A stretch of 64,000 nucleotides of DNA from Girardinichthys multiradiatus (GCF_021462225.1 NC_061812.1:48961363-49025362); one strand, 5' to 3'. Positions 20,181-33,405 are shown, counted from the stretch's first letter. The notes: generated by a model from the letters alone, not told the origin. A program made the numbers and translations.

Positions 20181-23100
20181 ATGGCTGACAATAGCCCATG
20201 TTGGATGTTCTGACCCGTCAGCGCGGATAGAGGTGCAGTTTTTAACTATAATGGAGCTGCTGGTGCCTCGGGTACTTCCTGCTTGTTGCTAACTGTTGTG
20301 TTGTCTGTCCAAGTGGAGCAGAGTCGGATCCTCCGCTCATCACTTCTGTTGTTCGTGAGTTGTAACGAGCTGTACAGAATCCCTGTCACCACATGGGATT
20401 ATTTGCCTGCGTCCCTTTTCTTTATCCACAACCCGCTTTCCCTGCGCATCAGCGGTGCTTTGGGTGTAACTCACACCGTTCGGCTGCAGTCTGGGGTTCT
20501 TAGTTTGATTAGATCGTTTGTTTAAAGCGTTTGTTTGAGCGAGCAAGCCCTATGGACAGTATTTACGCGCCTGAATGTTAACCCTTTAATGCTCCCCCTG
20601 GCCTGCCTGCCAGCCTGGGGCTTTATCACATTTATGAGTTAAACGCAGGGTAAGAGCCATTGACCTGCAGTCAAGCATCGGCAGGAACTAAACAGTTACC
20701 TGTATTAAGAAGAATACTACTATTCTCAGAATGACATAAACTAGATGCTGATCATGAAATCTGATTGTTTTTTCATCAGCAAACTCAAGTAAAACCATGT
20801 TTTCAACAAGTCTCTGTATGTTGGGAGCTAATAACTGGCATAATTTATAAATACTGATTTGACATTTTGCTTTTAAATGAGTTGGGCACAGGGGTCACTT
20901 TTAAGATGTAGAACATTTTTTGTGCTTCTTCTCTGTAATCAGCACCATGATAAACAGTGGATGCACAATTCCAGCTGCCTAAATGAAGTACTTAGCAGAG
21001 AACCAACATGTTAATCCCAAAAACATCTTTATGTTCAGTCACCCACCTCCTCTTGGCTGTCCACTATCTAAACACACATGCCATGATGGCTTGAGATCCA
21101 GCATGTGTAACATGATCCTACTGCTTTATTAAAGCCTGTAATGTGAGGTACCGGACACAGTCATGGAGCATAATAAACTAATTATAATAACACACAAGAG
21201 TGATAGTGTTATCCAACTGCCTCAGTGTCCGAATAAGGTTAAAATGAATTAAGCAGAATTTGCTTTCACACAGACAGGAGGGAAGATGAGGATGGGCTGG
21301 GATACATTCTTTAGAAAACCCACTGCAGGGACAAACTATTTCCCTGTGTCTATAAAGATTTTTTTTTTTTTTTTTTGAGAAATATTAAATGTAAAAGAAA
21401 TGCCCAACTTTGTTGTTTCCAGCCTTTTTGAATGTCAGCGGTGTTGATGATGGTAGGATCATTCTCTCATAAATAAAGTCTATATCATTTTCCGCAACAT
21501 TTCAGTTTCACTCCACAAGTTGAAGGACGGATGTTTTATTTGCACCTGGTAGGGAGAAGTTTGGATTCATGAATCATTCCTAATTTAATGCACATGTGTA
21601 ACCTGTACAGGTAGCTGCATGATTAATCTGTTTATTTAAAATTCTGATGGGTTGTATCTTATTCAGTCTGTTGCACATTAACCAGTTCTAGAATCCATAG
21701 CATGTAGGAAAATCAATTTTGTTAGCTTGTTTTGCTAACAGTTGGTAGCATGGTAACGGAGCACAACAATTTGGTTTTCTGATTTCTTATTGGAACATGA
21801 TTAAGTGTGACATTGCCAAGGTGAATGGAACACAGAGCCTGACAAAATGTAAAGAGTCATTGCCGTGTGACATAACTAGTGTTAGACCCACCCCTCGGTC
21901 TCCCTGCAAGAGCCACCCTGCTGTGTTAAAGTTGAGGAAATCTCATAGAAAACTGAACGTAAAAGTTAAAAGGCAGAAAGGTTGCTGTGTGCAACAATAA
22001 ACACAAAGGTTTCAATAGAAATTCATGTTTTATTCCTAATGAAAAGCCCTATATGATGTCATTAGCCACCATTAGTTGGATCAGAGCACAACATTTATGT
22101 TGGTAACTGGTTAAATAAGTTCTATAATATCCACTCAGTTCATCTTTACACTGGCCAGTCAGTGTTTTTTCATGTCCTGAACAGTAATTATTAGTCCTGG
22201 TGGCCACAGCTTAACGTATTTTATGTTGCTTTAGCTAGGTGAAGCTAGAGCTTCACAAATTAATGAGTTGAGACAATTAAAACTCAGAACTGCTTGTTCT
22301 GAAATGAATCCACTGTGATCTAAAAAACTCAACAGTTTAACTTAAGCTGGAGACCCAGTGCATGGATTCAGCCCTTATTCCCAGCTGGGGAAAGGGCCCT
22401 ATTAGTGGTGGGCAATATGACTGAAAAATTAAATTTTTTTTAAAGATTCTGGCTGTTTCACGGTATATCACGGTATTTTTTAAATCTATTTACTTATTTT
22501 ATTGTTTCCCATGACTGGGCTTTTATACATAATTGTGACTTATTTCACTGTCAGGAGTATAGAAGTACAAAGCTTTAAATCAAGGTTGTAATCAAAGTGT
22601 CAATTACTTTGTCCCATAAAATTGCACAATACTTGAAATAGTCAGTATGAAATTGCAGAATAGTTGCATAATGTAAACATTTTTTATTGTGCACACTGCA
22701 ACAAAAATTCGTCCGGCATTCGATGGCATTGAACCCAACGACTGTAATAACGTATATTATTGGTATTCCAACACGTTTTCTGCTGAGGTGATGAAGTAAG
22801 TTGATAATGTTAGAACACCTGCAGCAACAGCAGCTTGACAAACTTTGCAATATACAGCCTTCTGGTCTGCGTCAGATTTTCTTTTATATAAAAAAACGTC
22901 CAAACTAGAGACACAGCTCCTCTCTTGGGCACAAGTTTTTCTTTTACATCTCCAGTCTCACTTTCTTTATCTGCCATCTGTTTTCTGTTGCTTAATCTAA
23001 TTTACAATAGTGACAGAGACTCTCCCAGCTGTTAGTTAACATATTGTTATGCTACCTGGCTAGCTAGCAAGCTCTACCTTGTATGTCGTTTGGTGGTGCC

Positions 23101-25615
23101 GTTCCACGTAACCTCTGCAGCGCTTCTAGCGGCAAACAATATTATATAAATTGCTGCCTGTTGGAAGCATTACAGCTGTTTTCTCAGGTATGCCACAGCA
23201 TGGGGTTATATGAAAAATTCATATAGGAGGGGAAGTTACAACCGGCATACTGGATGAACCGGTACACCGCCCAGCAATAGTCTCCATCAGTCTTCACTAG
23301 TTGTGGGATGAGGTGAAGCATTGAGTCCTCAAGTGTGAGAGGGATACCCACCTGACCCAACCTGACCTCACTCGTAGTCAGACAAACATGTTTAAACTTT
23401 TTGAGGCTGGTCTGGACACAGTCAGGTAGTGTCAACTGATCACAGACCCAACTGCGAACCTGTGTTGCCAACAGCCAATGAAAACATGGCAGCAGCTGTG
23501 AGATGACGTTTTTTTCTTGAAAATTATATTAATGACTATAGAGCATTATTAACAGAAACACAAACAACAATGTGCATAATGCAAACTATGCAAACTACTA
23601 TCCAACTTTTGGGAATTTCTTGTATTACCACCACCTACTGGTACATTTGTTCTCTCAATCGGTCACCCTGTTAGTTTGATGCGCTCAGTTGACTCTAGTT
23701 GGTCTGATAAATCCTGCAGCCTGTGGTCCTTCAGCAGGTCCAGTTGTTCAGGGTGTGCTCCCCAGTCTTTCAGTAGTGACCTCCATTTTTTTCCCAAATC
23801 TAAGACTGTGGAAGTCATGCTGTGGATCCCTAGCTTTACCAAACTCTGCAGCTGCACTTGGCTCTGATGACTGGTTCACACTGCTTGCATGTAGGCCTGC
23901 ACCATATCAAGAGAACATGTTAATATGATACACTTGCTGAATGTTGCAGTGGTTTAGTAGATCACTGTTAATTCCCTCTTGTCTGACTGATTTTCTTTCT
24001 TTGACTTATCATAAGCTTCAGCATCTTAATCACTAAAATCTATTTTAAATGAAAGCATGGAGGGCATTGAAAGCCCATCCAACAGGTCTGATATATTACT
24101 GCTATCCAGAATTTAAATACATGACACCTGCAATATAATATCCTACCAAAGACCTCATCCATGCCATCCTTTATTATTGCAGAAATTGATTGTGCAATAT
24201 GGAGATTGTAATTTGATATATTGTGCAGATCTAGTAGCAAGGCACATCCACAATATTTTAGGCTTAGATAGCCTGTGCAATTGTTATAACAAACATATGA
24301 GACCTTAATGGATGAAAATATTACACCTCCTGTAAAAAGTGAAAACTAATAATCATGATGTCCAACTTCTAAGTGTACTTAGTTTGGATTGAGTGTGTCC
24401 AGCATTTTGATATCGTGAGATCTCCTCACATCCCTTATAAACATGGAATTTAGAGAAGAACCAATTCAAACTTTGTGGCCAATTTTTGATCTTTTTTTCA
24501 ACTTTGTCTTGCTGGTAACAATTTTAAGCCAGTTCTGATTTCTGTCTTTGAACTCTAAGAAGATATAAGAACAGGATTCAAAAATGATACTGTATATAAT
24601 AGCCTTCCTTCATTCAGCGGCCATTAGTTATTTATGAGAGGAGCAGAGGCGACATCACGCTGCAGTGTGAGAGAGCAGAAGCTGTAAAATAAGGTTTTAT
24701 CATTTTAAAGCAAACACAACATGATTACAACTTGACATTTCTATTTATTTAGTGTTTTCTGTTAGTTATTATGGTGGTTAATGCTGCTAACATTTCTAAA
24801 CCATCAGGCTCTGTAAGTATTACCCAGTGAATGTAGATTCTTACCTAAAGTCTTACATTTCTAAACCCAGGTTCCATGATGGACTGAGGCTGAAAGGTCA
24901 AAAAGACAAAACAGAACAACTTAGCTTTAATATGTTTAGTCTTTATGTTTTTTGCAGAAAGTCTTGACTTGTGGTATAAAATGCAGTTTAAATAGATTAT
25001 ATCTGTGCTTCCTTTGATTTTCTTTTTAAACACTTTATTGATACTGAAAATTCATGTTAAAGTAAAAAATCATCTGGTTGAATCGATATTTTTCAATAAT
25101 GATAGAGATCTACTAAATAACTGTAGTTGAAATCATAAATACCAGATCTGATCCAATGGATTTAGTGCATGTCTAAATTACTAACCTCTTTCACTAAATG
25201 TTTAGGCTGCCTCTGTCAACATTGAACCCTACAGGTGTCAGACAGCGGACATCGTAATATGCAAAAGATAATGGAGATGTGTAATAAGCATAAAACAGTA
25301 CGTCTCTATTATGTTTTAGTCATAGGAAACCCACACAGGAGGCACCTGGCATCTGACCAATGCAACTGCCAAGGCTGAAGTCCAGTGTATTGTTCTGACT
25401 TGGTCCACTTAGGTTGTGTCCCAGAGTGTTTTCACTTTTAGTTCCATGGCTGTCCTCTCCATTAATACATCCCAACGCTAAAAACAGGCTAAGACTAGCA
25501 ACCGTTGACTGTTATAGCAATGTTACTTCCTCGCTCGTCAGCTCAGAGCCGTAACATTGACTTCAACACGCCTTTTATCTCCTCTGAGTTCCCAGGTGGA
25601 AGAGCACCTCCTCTT
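19605..25615 (+). other. phf2 intron 1, first part
   Basis: No exon or gene recognised. Sequence 20174-20242 recurs inverted at 26075-26155. A hAT-like terminus ('gtggtgggcaatatgac') begins near 22397, followed by a repeat-like region to about 23480 with a short open frame on the minus strand that I do not recognise. Confidence 0.5.
23889..24238. mobile_element. Possible hAT-type MITE (about 350 bp)
   Basis: The ends are imperfect inverted repeats: left 'taggcctgcaccatatcaag', right 'ttgatatattgtgcagatct'. The wording resembles the 'ctgcacaatat' termini of teleost hAT elements. No coding capacity and no clear 8-bp target duplication. Confidence 0.4.
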
Positions 25616-27300
25616 GTCAGAATCAGAATCAGGTTTGTGTGCACAAACCAGGAATTTGACCAAGGTTTTACATGCTCACAAAGTACAGATATTAAATATA
25701 AATATACTAACTTTACAGGAGATAAAAAAGAAAAGGATTAAATATGTACATAAGGATATGTGTATGTACTCCCAATTTTGTTTTAAAAAAAGCAAGGCCA
25801 TAATAGTTTGAATACGCTTAATTTGTTTCGCAGCATAGTAGCTGACTACTATCACTGTAAGGTGTTCGTTGTGTTGATCAGACAGACTTGCTCTCAAAGA
25901 AGATGTTTAAAATATACATATATAAATAAATTATATATAAAAACAGGGAAATTAAAAATAAAAGTTTTTTTGTTTAATATGAATATGTATATATTGAATT
26001 TAAAAAAAAAGCAAGACAAGGTTGAATTAGTACAGATATACACGGTATTGATCTGGGCACTCTGCAAAAAAAACAAAACTGCACCTCTATCCGCACCTCT
26101 ATCCGCGCTGACGGGTCAGAACATCCAACATGGGCTATTGTCAGCCATAGCTGGCACTGCCCTAAAGGTAAAAGTCTAAACAGTTTGTGTCCAGGATGTG
26201 TGGGATCTGCAGAGATGTTTGTTTCTTGAACCTAGACCTGCACAGGTCCAGGATGGAGGGAAGGTTAGCGCCGATGATTCTCTCTAATTGTTTGTTGCAG
26301 TCTGGACTGTCCTGTTTGGAGGCTGAGCTAAACCGCACGAAGATGGATGAGCACAATACTGACTGAAAAATGGCAGTGTAAAATATGTTCAGCAGCTCTT
26401 GTGGAAGGTTGTACTTCTTGAGTTTCCGCAGGAAGTACAGACTGCTGGACCTTCTTCTGAAAATTGTCTATGTGTGAAGACCACCTCAGGTCCCAAAGGT
26501 TGTTCCTAGGAACTGGAAGTGATCCAAAGTAGACCTTGTATTGTTGAGGGTGGTGAGGGGAGGCAGTGTGAAAGGGTGTCCTTCAGAAGTCCACTGTTAT
26601 CGCCACAATCATAAGCAGGGACCACACCAGTGGACCAGTACATCCACCTCTTGTCTGTATGCAGACTCGTCACTGTCTTGGAACAGACCAGTGACAGTGG
26701 TGCAATCTGTGAACTTAAGGAGTTTCGGAAAGAGGTCCGCTGAGGTGCAAGCCGTGTAAACAGAGAGAAGAGGAGGGGAAGAGAACACACCCCTGAGGTC
26801 GCTTGTTCTAAAGGTTCTTATGTGGGAGAAGATGCTCCCTAGTGTCAGCTGTTGCTGTCAGTCAGTCAGGAAGCTGGTGATCCACTGACTAGTGGAGACC
26901 GGCACTGTGAGCTGGTTGAGCATCTCGTGGAGGATGTCTGTGTTGATGGATCCTGGCTGACGTCTCTGAGTGGTTGAGGTGGGGCACAATGAAGTGTAAT
27001 TCCAAGTTGACTGCGTAATCTGCTGACCTGTTTGTCTAGTAAGCAAACTGCAGGGGGTCCACCAGGGGGCCTGTGATGTCCTTCAGGTGCCTTAACACTA
27101 GTCGCTCTAAGGATTTCATGACCACAGACGTTAGGGCAACAGGCCTGTGGTCATTTAATTCTGTGACCATGTGTTTCTTGGGGGCCAAGATGATGTTGGA
27201 ACACTGGAAGCAGGAAGGAACCACATACACCTTCAGACTTGAAAATCTGAGTAAATATAGAGGGGAGTAGGAAAGCCCAGGCTCTCAGGCAGGAGGGGAA
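25616..27300 (-). mobile_element. L2-like LINE, copy A, 3' half with a patched segment
   Basis: Read on the minus strand: RT start motifs ('LNDHRPVALTSVVMKSLERL', 'DPLQFAY') near 27040-27160, then eroded palm, thumb and C-terminus, and a 3' tail ending 'agaatcagaatcag' type sequence at 25616. It is homologous to the copies at 34261-34800, 39515-40117 and 43331-45240. Between 26075 and 26155 the expected LINE sequence is replaced by an inverted copy of 20174-20242. Heavily decayed, not functional. Confidence 0.75.
26075..26155 (-). repeat. Inverted copy of the phf2 5' region
   Basis: These 81 bases equal the reverse complement of 20174-20242 plus a 12-base tandem duplication (ACCTCTATCCGC twice). 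It sits inside an L2-like LINE in place of its own sequence. A templated repair patch is the simplest reading; a shared unknown repeat is the alternative. Confidence 0.85.
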
Positions 27301-28239
27301 ACAATCTTAGAGATCATTAGCCTGCACTAAAGATCTCTGAGGAAGATGTGAATAGTTAGTGGTGTCTGTTAAACTATATGAAAAATCAAGACTCATTTTG
27401 ATTCCATCACTGACCATGTAAAAGACATATTCAGTTCCGACAATTCGGATCCCACCACTAAGTTGTCGTTTTGTCCTAATGACCCTGTTTATACAACAAC
27501 GATACATTAAAAAAACTAGATTTTTTTTCTGGTAACACGTTTACATGACAACATTTTAATTATGTTTTTTGTTCACATGGCAATGGTAGAGACGTGAAGA
27601 TGGTGTTATTCCAACACCACTAGTAGACAGTATGTTCTTTGAAAATCAACAACAGACATTTCCTGCTTATTAAGCGGGGGAGTAAGTGGACACTTTGTTG
27701 GAGAACCCCCATTTTAATAACGGTTTTAAAGTAATCTACTGTATGTTCTGTTTTATTGATTTCTCTGTACCATACATTATGTATCCTGTTAAAGAGTTCT
27801 CTTAGTCTTGACCTGTTTGACACACAGTGCTTTTCCTAATTAAAAAACAGCACAGATTAATAATAATGGTAATAATAGTAATCAGACTGCTTTTTAAAAA
27901 TGTTTATTTGAAACGTGTTTATCTTTATTTGAAAAACACTCAGTAACTACAGATACAACATTTGAGATGACAAATGTTGTATCTGCAAATGTTGCAACAT
28001 CTGCTTTTCCAGTTTGCATCAAACACATTGGAACAAAGCGGGGGGAGTTCGCCACGGGTGGTCCTTGTAATATACATCAAAATATATTAAAAAGAAAGGC
28101 TTGTTAAACCAGAGAGAATACAGAAAGGATAAATAAAAACCGGAGTCAACTCTCATCTGAGACAGAATTACTTAAAGTATGATCCAACAGGTTTTACATT
28201 TAGTCCAAATCAGATAAAATATATCGATTTTTATCTTGA
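27301..28239. other. AT-rich intronic stretch, nothing recognised
   Basis: No gene, clear repeat or structured RNA seen. Confidence 0.4.
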
Positions 28240-28880
28240 TTGAAAAAGACAATTTTTCCATTACAAATGTCATTTCTTGTGTCAGTCCAGTCGTCAATGC
28301 TAGGTGGCTCATTCTTTGGTTATTGTTTTTTTACTGGCAACCAACAACATATAAAGTATTTTTTATCATTTGCATTCCAGTGATCCAGGGTTAGGTCTTC
28401 TGACTAGATGGTCTCCCAGTTAAAGGGAATGTTGGAGCCAAATATGTTGCTAATATGTTTATAAATCTCGGTCTCGTAATCTTGAATAATTTAGCAATTC
28501 CAAAAGATCTGGTAATGGTTGGCTTTAGTGGTTCCACAGAGTCTCCAACAGGTATGTCCAGAGTCCTGGTATTGATCTTTGTACTGGTTTTCAAAAAAGT
28601 CTTAAATTTTTCGACCCGAATTCTCAACACCCCATTGACCCAGTCGACATCCTTTGTATTTGACATACTTTTCCCAGTTTTCCAAAGGTATCTCTACATT
28701 CACCTCCTTTTCCCACGTCTTCTTAATGTGTTCTATATTTTCTTGTTTAGCTTGTTGAATGTCTTTTATAAAGCATTGTTATTATTTTAGTGCATGGTTA
28801 ACACTCAAACATTGACAGAAACACGTTCAAGAACTCAAAAGCACGGCTGCCATGGACCCTTTTCAAATTCTGATTGTTGT
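28240..28880 (-). mobile_element. L1-like LINE ORF2 C-terminus, downstream part
   Basis: On the minus strand the broken frames give 'HYQIFWNC', 'EIYKHISNIFGSNIPFNWET' and 'DHWNAN', the C-terminal Cys/His-type region of L1-clade ORF2 proteins. Frames are interrupted by several stops. A Rex1 fragment at 28881-29257 separates it from the rest of the element. Confidence 0.6.
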
Positions 28881-29257
28881 AATTCAATTCAAATTCAATT
28901 CAATTAAATGTTGTAACTCATTATGAGGGTTTCCTCAAAGAGCCGTTGTAGATGCTGATGGCTGTCGGCAGGAAGGATCTCCTGTAGCGCTCTGTCTTAC
29001 AGCAGATCTGAAGAAGCCTCTGACTGGAATTCTAATTTCCCCTCGCAGATCAATAAAGTATCTTTGAATTTAATTTAATTGACTGAAGACACTCTGTTGT
29101 TGTAGGACAGTCTCATGAAGAGGATGCTCAGGGTTCTCGATAATGTTCTTCATTTTATGAAAAATCCATCTTTCCACAATGATCTCCAGAGGTTCCAGAG
29201 GAGTCCCCAGAACAGAACCAGCCTTTTTTATCAGCTTGTTGAGCTTTTTTAAGTCCT
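28881..29257 (-). mobile_element. Rex1/CR1-like LINE 3' fragment, copy 3
   Basis: Matches the last ~330 bases of copy 2 (43000-43330) in reverse, including the 'gaattgaatt' tail at 28890-28910, and lies inside an L1-like element. It contains a 54-base foreign insert at 29027-29080. Confidence 0.85.
29022..29085 (+). mobile_element. 54-bp LINE-tail insertion with GACTG duplication
   Basis: Relative to copy 2 the Rex1 fragment is interrupted by 54 bases (29027-29080) that read 'aatttcccctcgcagatcaa', 'taaagtatctttgaattt', the polyadenylation-tail wording of a Rex1-like LINE, in plus orientation. GACTG flanks it on both sides (29022-29026, 29081-29085). It is an extremely 5'-truncated insertion. 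Confidence 0.85.
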
Positions 29258-30138
29258 AATCAATTAATTAATTAGTATCTAATGTGTAAGAATTTGTAGC
29301 AGTCGCCTTTTTCCAAACCATATTTCTTTCTCAAAATTTCAAACCCCTGGAATACCCCCTTGTAGATATATGAAGGATAAGTGATAAACCTTTTTGAGAC
29401 CAATTTCTCAAATCCTGCATCTTTCATAGCGGCCTGAGTCATAGGCACAGAATCTAAAAGTCACCCAGTTTACAGAACTTAATGGTCTTCTACCAGAACT
29501 TTTGTAAGCTTTCTAGCTTGGATAATCTGAGATAAAGAGTATACCCTGTAATTGTCATCTGATTGAATGGCTACTATTGGAATGTCTTCTACTGTCTCTT
29601 ACTGTATCGATGAGCAAAGACAGATTAGATGGCAAGGAAGGCCCATTCCTCCCTTTCCTTTACTTAACTGTAGAGTTTTGTATTTATCTCTAGCCCCTGA
29701 AAAAATGGGTATTAATCTATCCCTATCTATAAAACAAAAACAAAAAATTCAGAGGGATCTTAATTGAGAGACACTGAAATAAGTATAATAGGCGGGGGAG
29801 GATGTGCATTTTAATAAACAGTTCTGAAACTTCAGCTGAAAAAGGGGACAACATTCCACCTCTGAATGTCGATTTTATTCTCACCTTTAGAGGACCATAT
29901 TTGTGGTCTAACATCTTAATACATTTCTTTGGTATGATAATTCCAAGATAATTAATCTAGTCTACATCCCATTTCCTTTTGTACACTGTCTTTATCTCTT
30001 GTAGGGGTTATAGTTCATTGCTAGCATTTGAGTTTTATTAATATTGATTTTTAACCTGAAAACGAACCAAAGTGTTTGAGCATTTCCATTAATATATTGG
30101 GAGACATTAAGTTGCATTTCTATCCTGGATCAGTTTAA
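29258..30138 (-). mobile_element. L1-like LINE ORF2, upstream part
   Basis: Minus-strand frames give 'KFEILRKKYGLEKG', 'FLHIRY' and further upstream fragments that fit the region between reverse transcriptase and C-terminus of teleost L1 ORF2. Many stops and frame changes. Confidence 0.55.
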
Positions 30139-30739
30139 ATGCGGGGCCTATTTCCTCCCCGCCACACTACCTGCCGGTGGTTGGTGTCTCTGCTTGCTGG
30201 TGTACTTGTGGTTCTCGTTATCCGGGGCTGGGTGCTTTGGTGTGTGCTGGCTCACTCCCTGTGGCTGCTTCCCAGAGCCCTCCAGGCTCTGTCGGCCCTC
30301 TTCTTAGGGAGTAAGTCTCGGGTCTCTGGTTCCATGGCTGGATCTGCTCCGGTGTAAACGGCTGCTGTCTATAGGTGGCCAGTGGACTCGTTGCTGCAGC
30401 TCCCTGGGGCTCCTGCGCTGTGGCTGCTGGGTGGTTCTCCTGGGACTCTCCCCTGCTCTTCTCTGGGGGGGTTGCGGTAGTCCCGGCGGTGGTTCTGCTG
30501 GGGTTCCCGTGCTCTGGGGGGCCTTTGGATGTCTGTGGCACGGATCTCCTCCGTATCTGTCCCGGGTCCAGGGGGGCAGGTCTGTGGCTCCTCACACTCG
30601 CTATTGCATATTTTATGGAGAAACTTTGTATACACTAGCGAGCTCACACTCAGACCCACAGGTGTTTAGATTCAGGTGGCAACAGATACACAAATGTTCT
30701 ATATTGAGCCGCATTTACCAATAAATACATCATTAATTC
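30139..30739. repeat. GC-rich dispersed repeat, class unknown
   Basis: A Gly/Trp/Leu-rich composition on the plus strand and Pro/Arg-rich on the minus strand, with several overlapping open frames caused by high GC. It sits between the L1-like remnant and family X copy 2 and may be part of a larger retroelement. No domain seen. Confidence 0.4.
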
Positions 30740-31105
30740 ATAAGTACAGTGCACCTTTTGGTAAAAAAAAAGCTGGTAATGGAATGTTTCTGCAGTTGTA
30801 GAAGCAAGCAGGGTGTTATCTTGTATTCTCTCAATCCTTCTTTCTTTCCTCCCTTTTTCCTTTTTGCCCCACCTCTCTCTTTCTTGCTTTTTATTTTTCT
30901 CTTTTCGTTTTCATCTCTGTGTCCATAACAATCCCAAAGCAGTTTCTAATAAAGTTTCTTTTATAAATATCAAGCAGAGCTTTAAAGCGTTGGCTGTAAT
31001 GCTCCATTTGTGAAAGTAAATTTGTTGGGCTTTTTCTTGGCAATCAGACAACAATTCTGAGCACTACTCTGCCAGACAGGACACGGTAAAAAAATAAAAA
31101 AGATG
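30740..31105 (+). repeat. Dispersed repeat, family X copy 2
   Basis: Homologue of 11150-11548, same orientation, with shared start ('gcaccttttggtaaaaaa'), pyrimidine tract, 'aataaagtttctttt' and end 'gacaggacacggt'. No coding frame. Confidence 0.75.
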
Positions 31106-31515
31106 CCTTTCTATATACAGCAAATTATTACTGTAGGAGCCATATTAGTGAAATCCCAGAAAATCCCTGTTGTGCTCTTTAGACCGTTCCGAACCACAAC
31201 ACCAGTAAGGACCCGGTACCAACTGGGTTAGTGTTTTGCTAAGTTGCAGCTCTGAGGTTCTGCTGTTTTCCAACATGCGTAGTTTGTAAAGCTGACGCTG
31301 CCATGCTGATTCTTCTATCTGTGTCAGAGTGCAGTTTTAATTCAGCCTTTTTTCTGGTTACATTCAGACAGATATGTTTCACATGTTGGCTCAGGGAGAA
31401 AACTTGCCTATGTTCTATTAATATTGACGTTAACAGAGTATTTTCTTTTGTGAGACAAGCTTTTTGCAGTTTTTTTTCAGATTTTTCAGTTACTGAACTT
31501 TGAATCACTTCCAGA

Positions 31516-33405
31516 TTAGAGGGTGACACGGGAGTGGATTTTCTCTCCTGTCCCATCCCGCTCCCACAGAAAAATGTCTTGTCCCATCCCAATCCCAGGC
31601 CAGCATAACGAAAAAAATCCTGTCCCGTCCCACTCCTGGTAAATTGACTCCCACTCCTGTGCCACTCCCATTTTTGTTTTCTTCATTTAGTCTTTTGGCA
31701 ATTTCTTTCTTTGAAGGACCAGTTAGGTCCCTGTTTTTAGCTGTAGTAAAGGCCAGTTAAAGTAAAAAGAATAATAATGAAGAAATAATAAAATATCAAA
31801 CAAGGAAACAGACCATGCCTATCTTAGTTGAATAAACAAAATGTACCTAGTTGTATTTTACTCATTTATTAAGTGATTGTTTCCTTTGAACAATGACATT
31901 ACTTTTATGTTTCAAGTTGCTGAAACGAAAGAAAAATGCACCTAGTAAGAGAACTGTACTTGTTGAACAAAAGGCCAAAAAGGCATTACCTTCACAATTT
32001 AGAAACTGTACCTCAATGGTTCACAGCCCTGGTCCTCAGGGACCCCTTCCCTGCAAGTTTTAGACGTGTGTCTGCTCCAGAACACCTGATTTAAATTCTG
32101 ACATGACCTCCTATACAGGCATCAAGAATGGAGGGTCAAACTGGACAAATTTAATACAATAAAATCATCATAAAATAAATGAATGTTGTGAATGTCCCAT
32201 AAGTGAAGTAAATGTAACATGAAAGAAATTTAACATTAAATGTGCTATTAAATTAAAGGTACCATTTATTTATTTAATACATCATTAGAAACAATAAATG
32301 TACCATTATATCATGAAATGGAATATTATGCAATTAAATGTGCCACTGAATAATTAAGTATAATTTTAAAGACAACATGACGTAATTAGTGGTACACTTA
32401 ATATTTAATGATGTATTAAATAAATTGTACATTTAATGGTACATTCAATTTTTTTCTATTTCACAACATATTTATTTAATATCTTCCCTTGATGAAGCCT
32501 TTCTACGGAGTCTGCGAGGGGACATGGGGAATTGTTTTCTCTTTTGTGTCCCCACGCAATAGTCTTTGCGTTATTTTGCAATACTTTGTCCGATAGTTTC
32601 CAAACCAGATAACTGCAAAAATGAAACAAACACTACACCCGTTTTGAGATTTATTGAGTTTTATTTTGAAATCAGCCTTAAATAAAATTATCTTCAATCA
32701 GACTAAAAGACAGTTTTTATCCACAAGCTGTCAAACAAACTACTGAACAATAAAACTGCACGAAACCACATCTGTGACACTTTGTTTGCTTATTACTGCT
32801 GCATGATATGTACTTTTTTTTGTACGCCATTAGTGTTTTTGTTTTTATTGTGATTTGAACGGTTCTTCTTTCCTAAGCATTTCATCACACTGTTTACTGC
32901 GTGTTAACCTGCATATGACAAATAAACCATATCAATGACATATCAGTGTTTGTTTTATGAGCAGTTTGTCATGAGTTTAATAGATAAGTCCTTACTTCTG
33001 ACTTTACATTACAAATCCAATTTTACCGCGTCCAGTTCTCCACCTGTGTTTGCTCCCTCCATTCTGAACGCAGGTGGAAAACCTCGAGCAGAAGCACCGT
33101 TGGCTTGTGGGTCGTGTAGTTCGTTTGGCTCACATTATAGTATAGGCTTCTTTGAAAAAAACTACACAATGGCGGCGTCGATCCAAGTTTTTTTTTCTTA
33201 AAGTTTATAACAAAGTCTCAGTTTTACATTTCCAAAGACAATTGATCCTAGTTTATTTTCCCTCCTATTGGTTAGCTCCCGCTCCCATCTGCTCCCGTTC
33301 ATTTTTTATCCTGTACCGTCCCAATCACGGGATCTTTACTGATGCTGTCTCCCGTCCCGCAGGATTCCCGTGGGACTCCCGAAAAAATATCAGCCTCTAT
33401 TCCAG
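31516..33405. mobile_element. Possible decayed hAT-type element
   Basis: Both ends are rich in short CCCRTCCCG-type words in opposite sense: 'gggtgacacgggagtgg' and 'tcccatcccgctccc' at the left, 'cccgtcccgcaggattcccg' and 'tgggactcccg' at the right. This is typical of a teleost hAT-related family, but no transposase is legible inside and the interior holds other repeats. Confidence 0.35.
32258..32450. repeat. AT-rich imperfect inverted repeat
   Basis: 'ggtaccatttatttatttaa' and 'tacatcatta' near 32260-32290 are mirrored by 'taatgatgtattaaataaat' and 'aatggtac' near 32405-32443. It is a probable MITE-like hairpin with no coding capacity. Confidence 0.55.

Noticed and set aside
23184..23471. 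95-residue minus-strand frame
   Set aside because: Lies in a repeat-like region with hAT-type termini wording nearby; no domain or second line of evidence.
30139..30724. Candidate membrane protein (Leu/Trp/Val-rich) on the plus strand
   Set aside because: GC-rich repeat with open frames on both strands, no splice context; the hydrophobic look comes from base composition.
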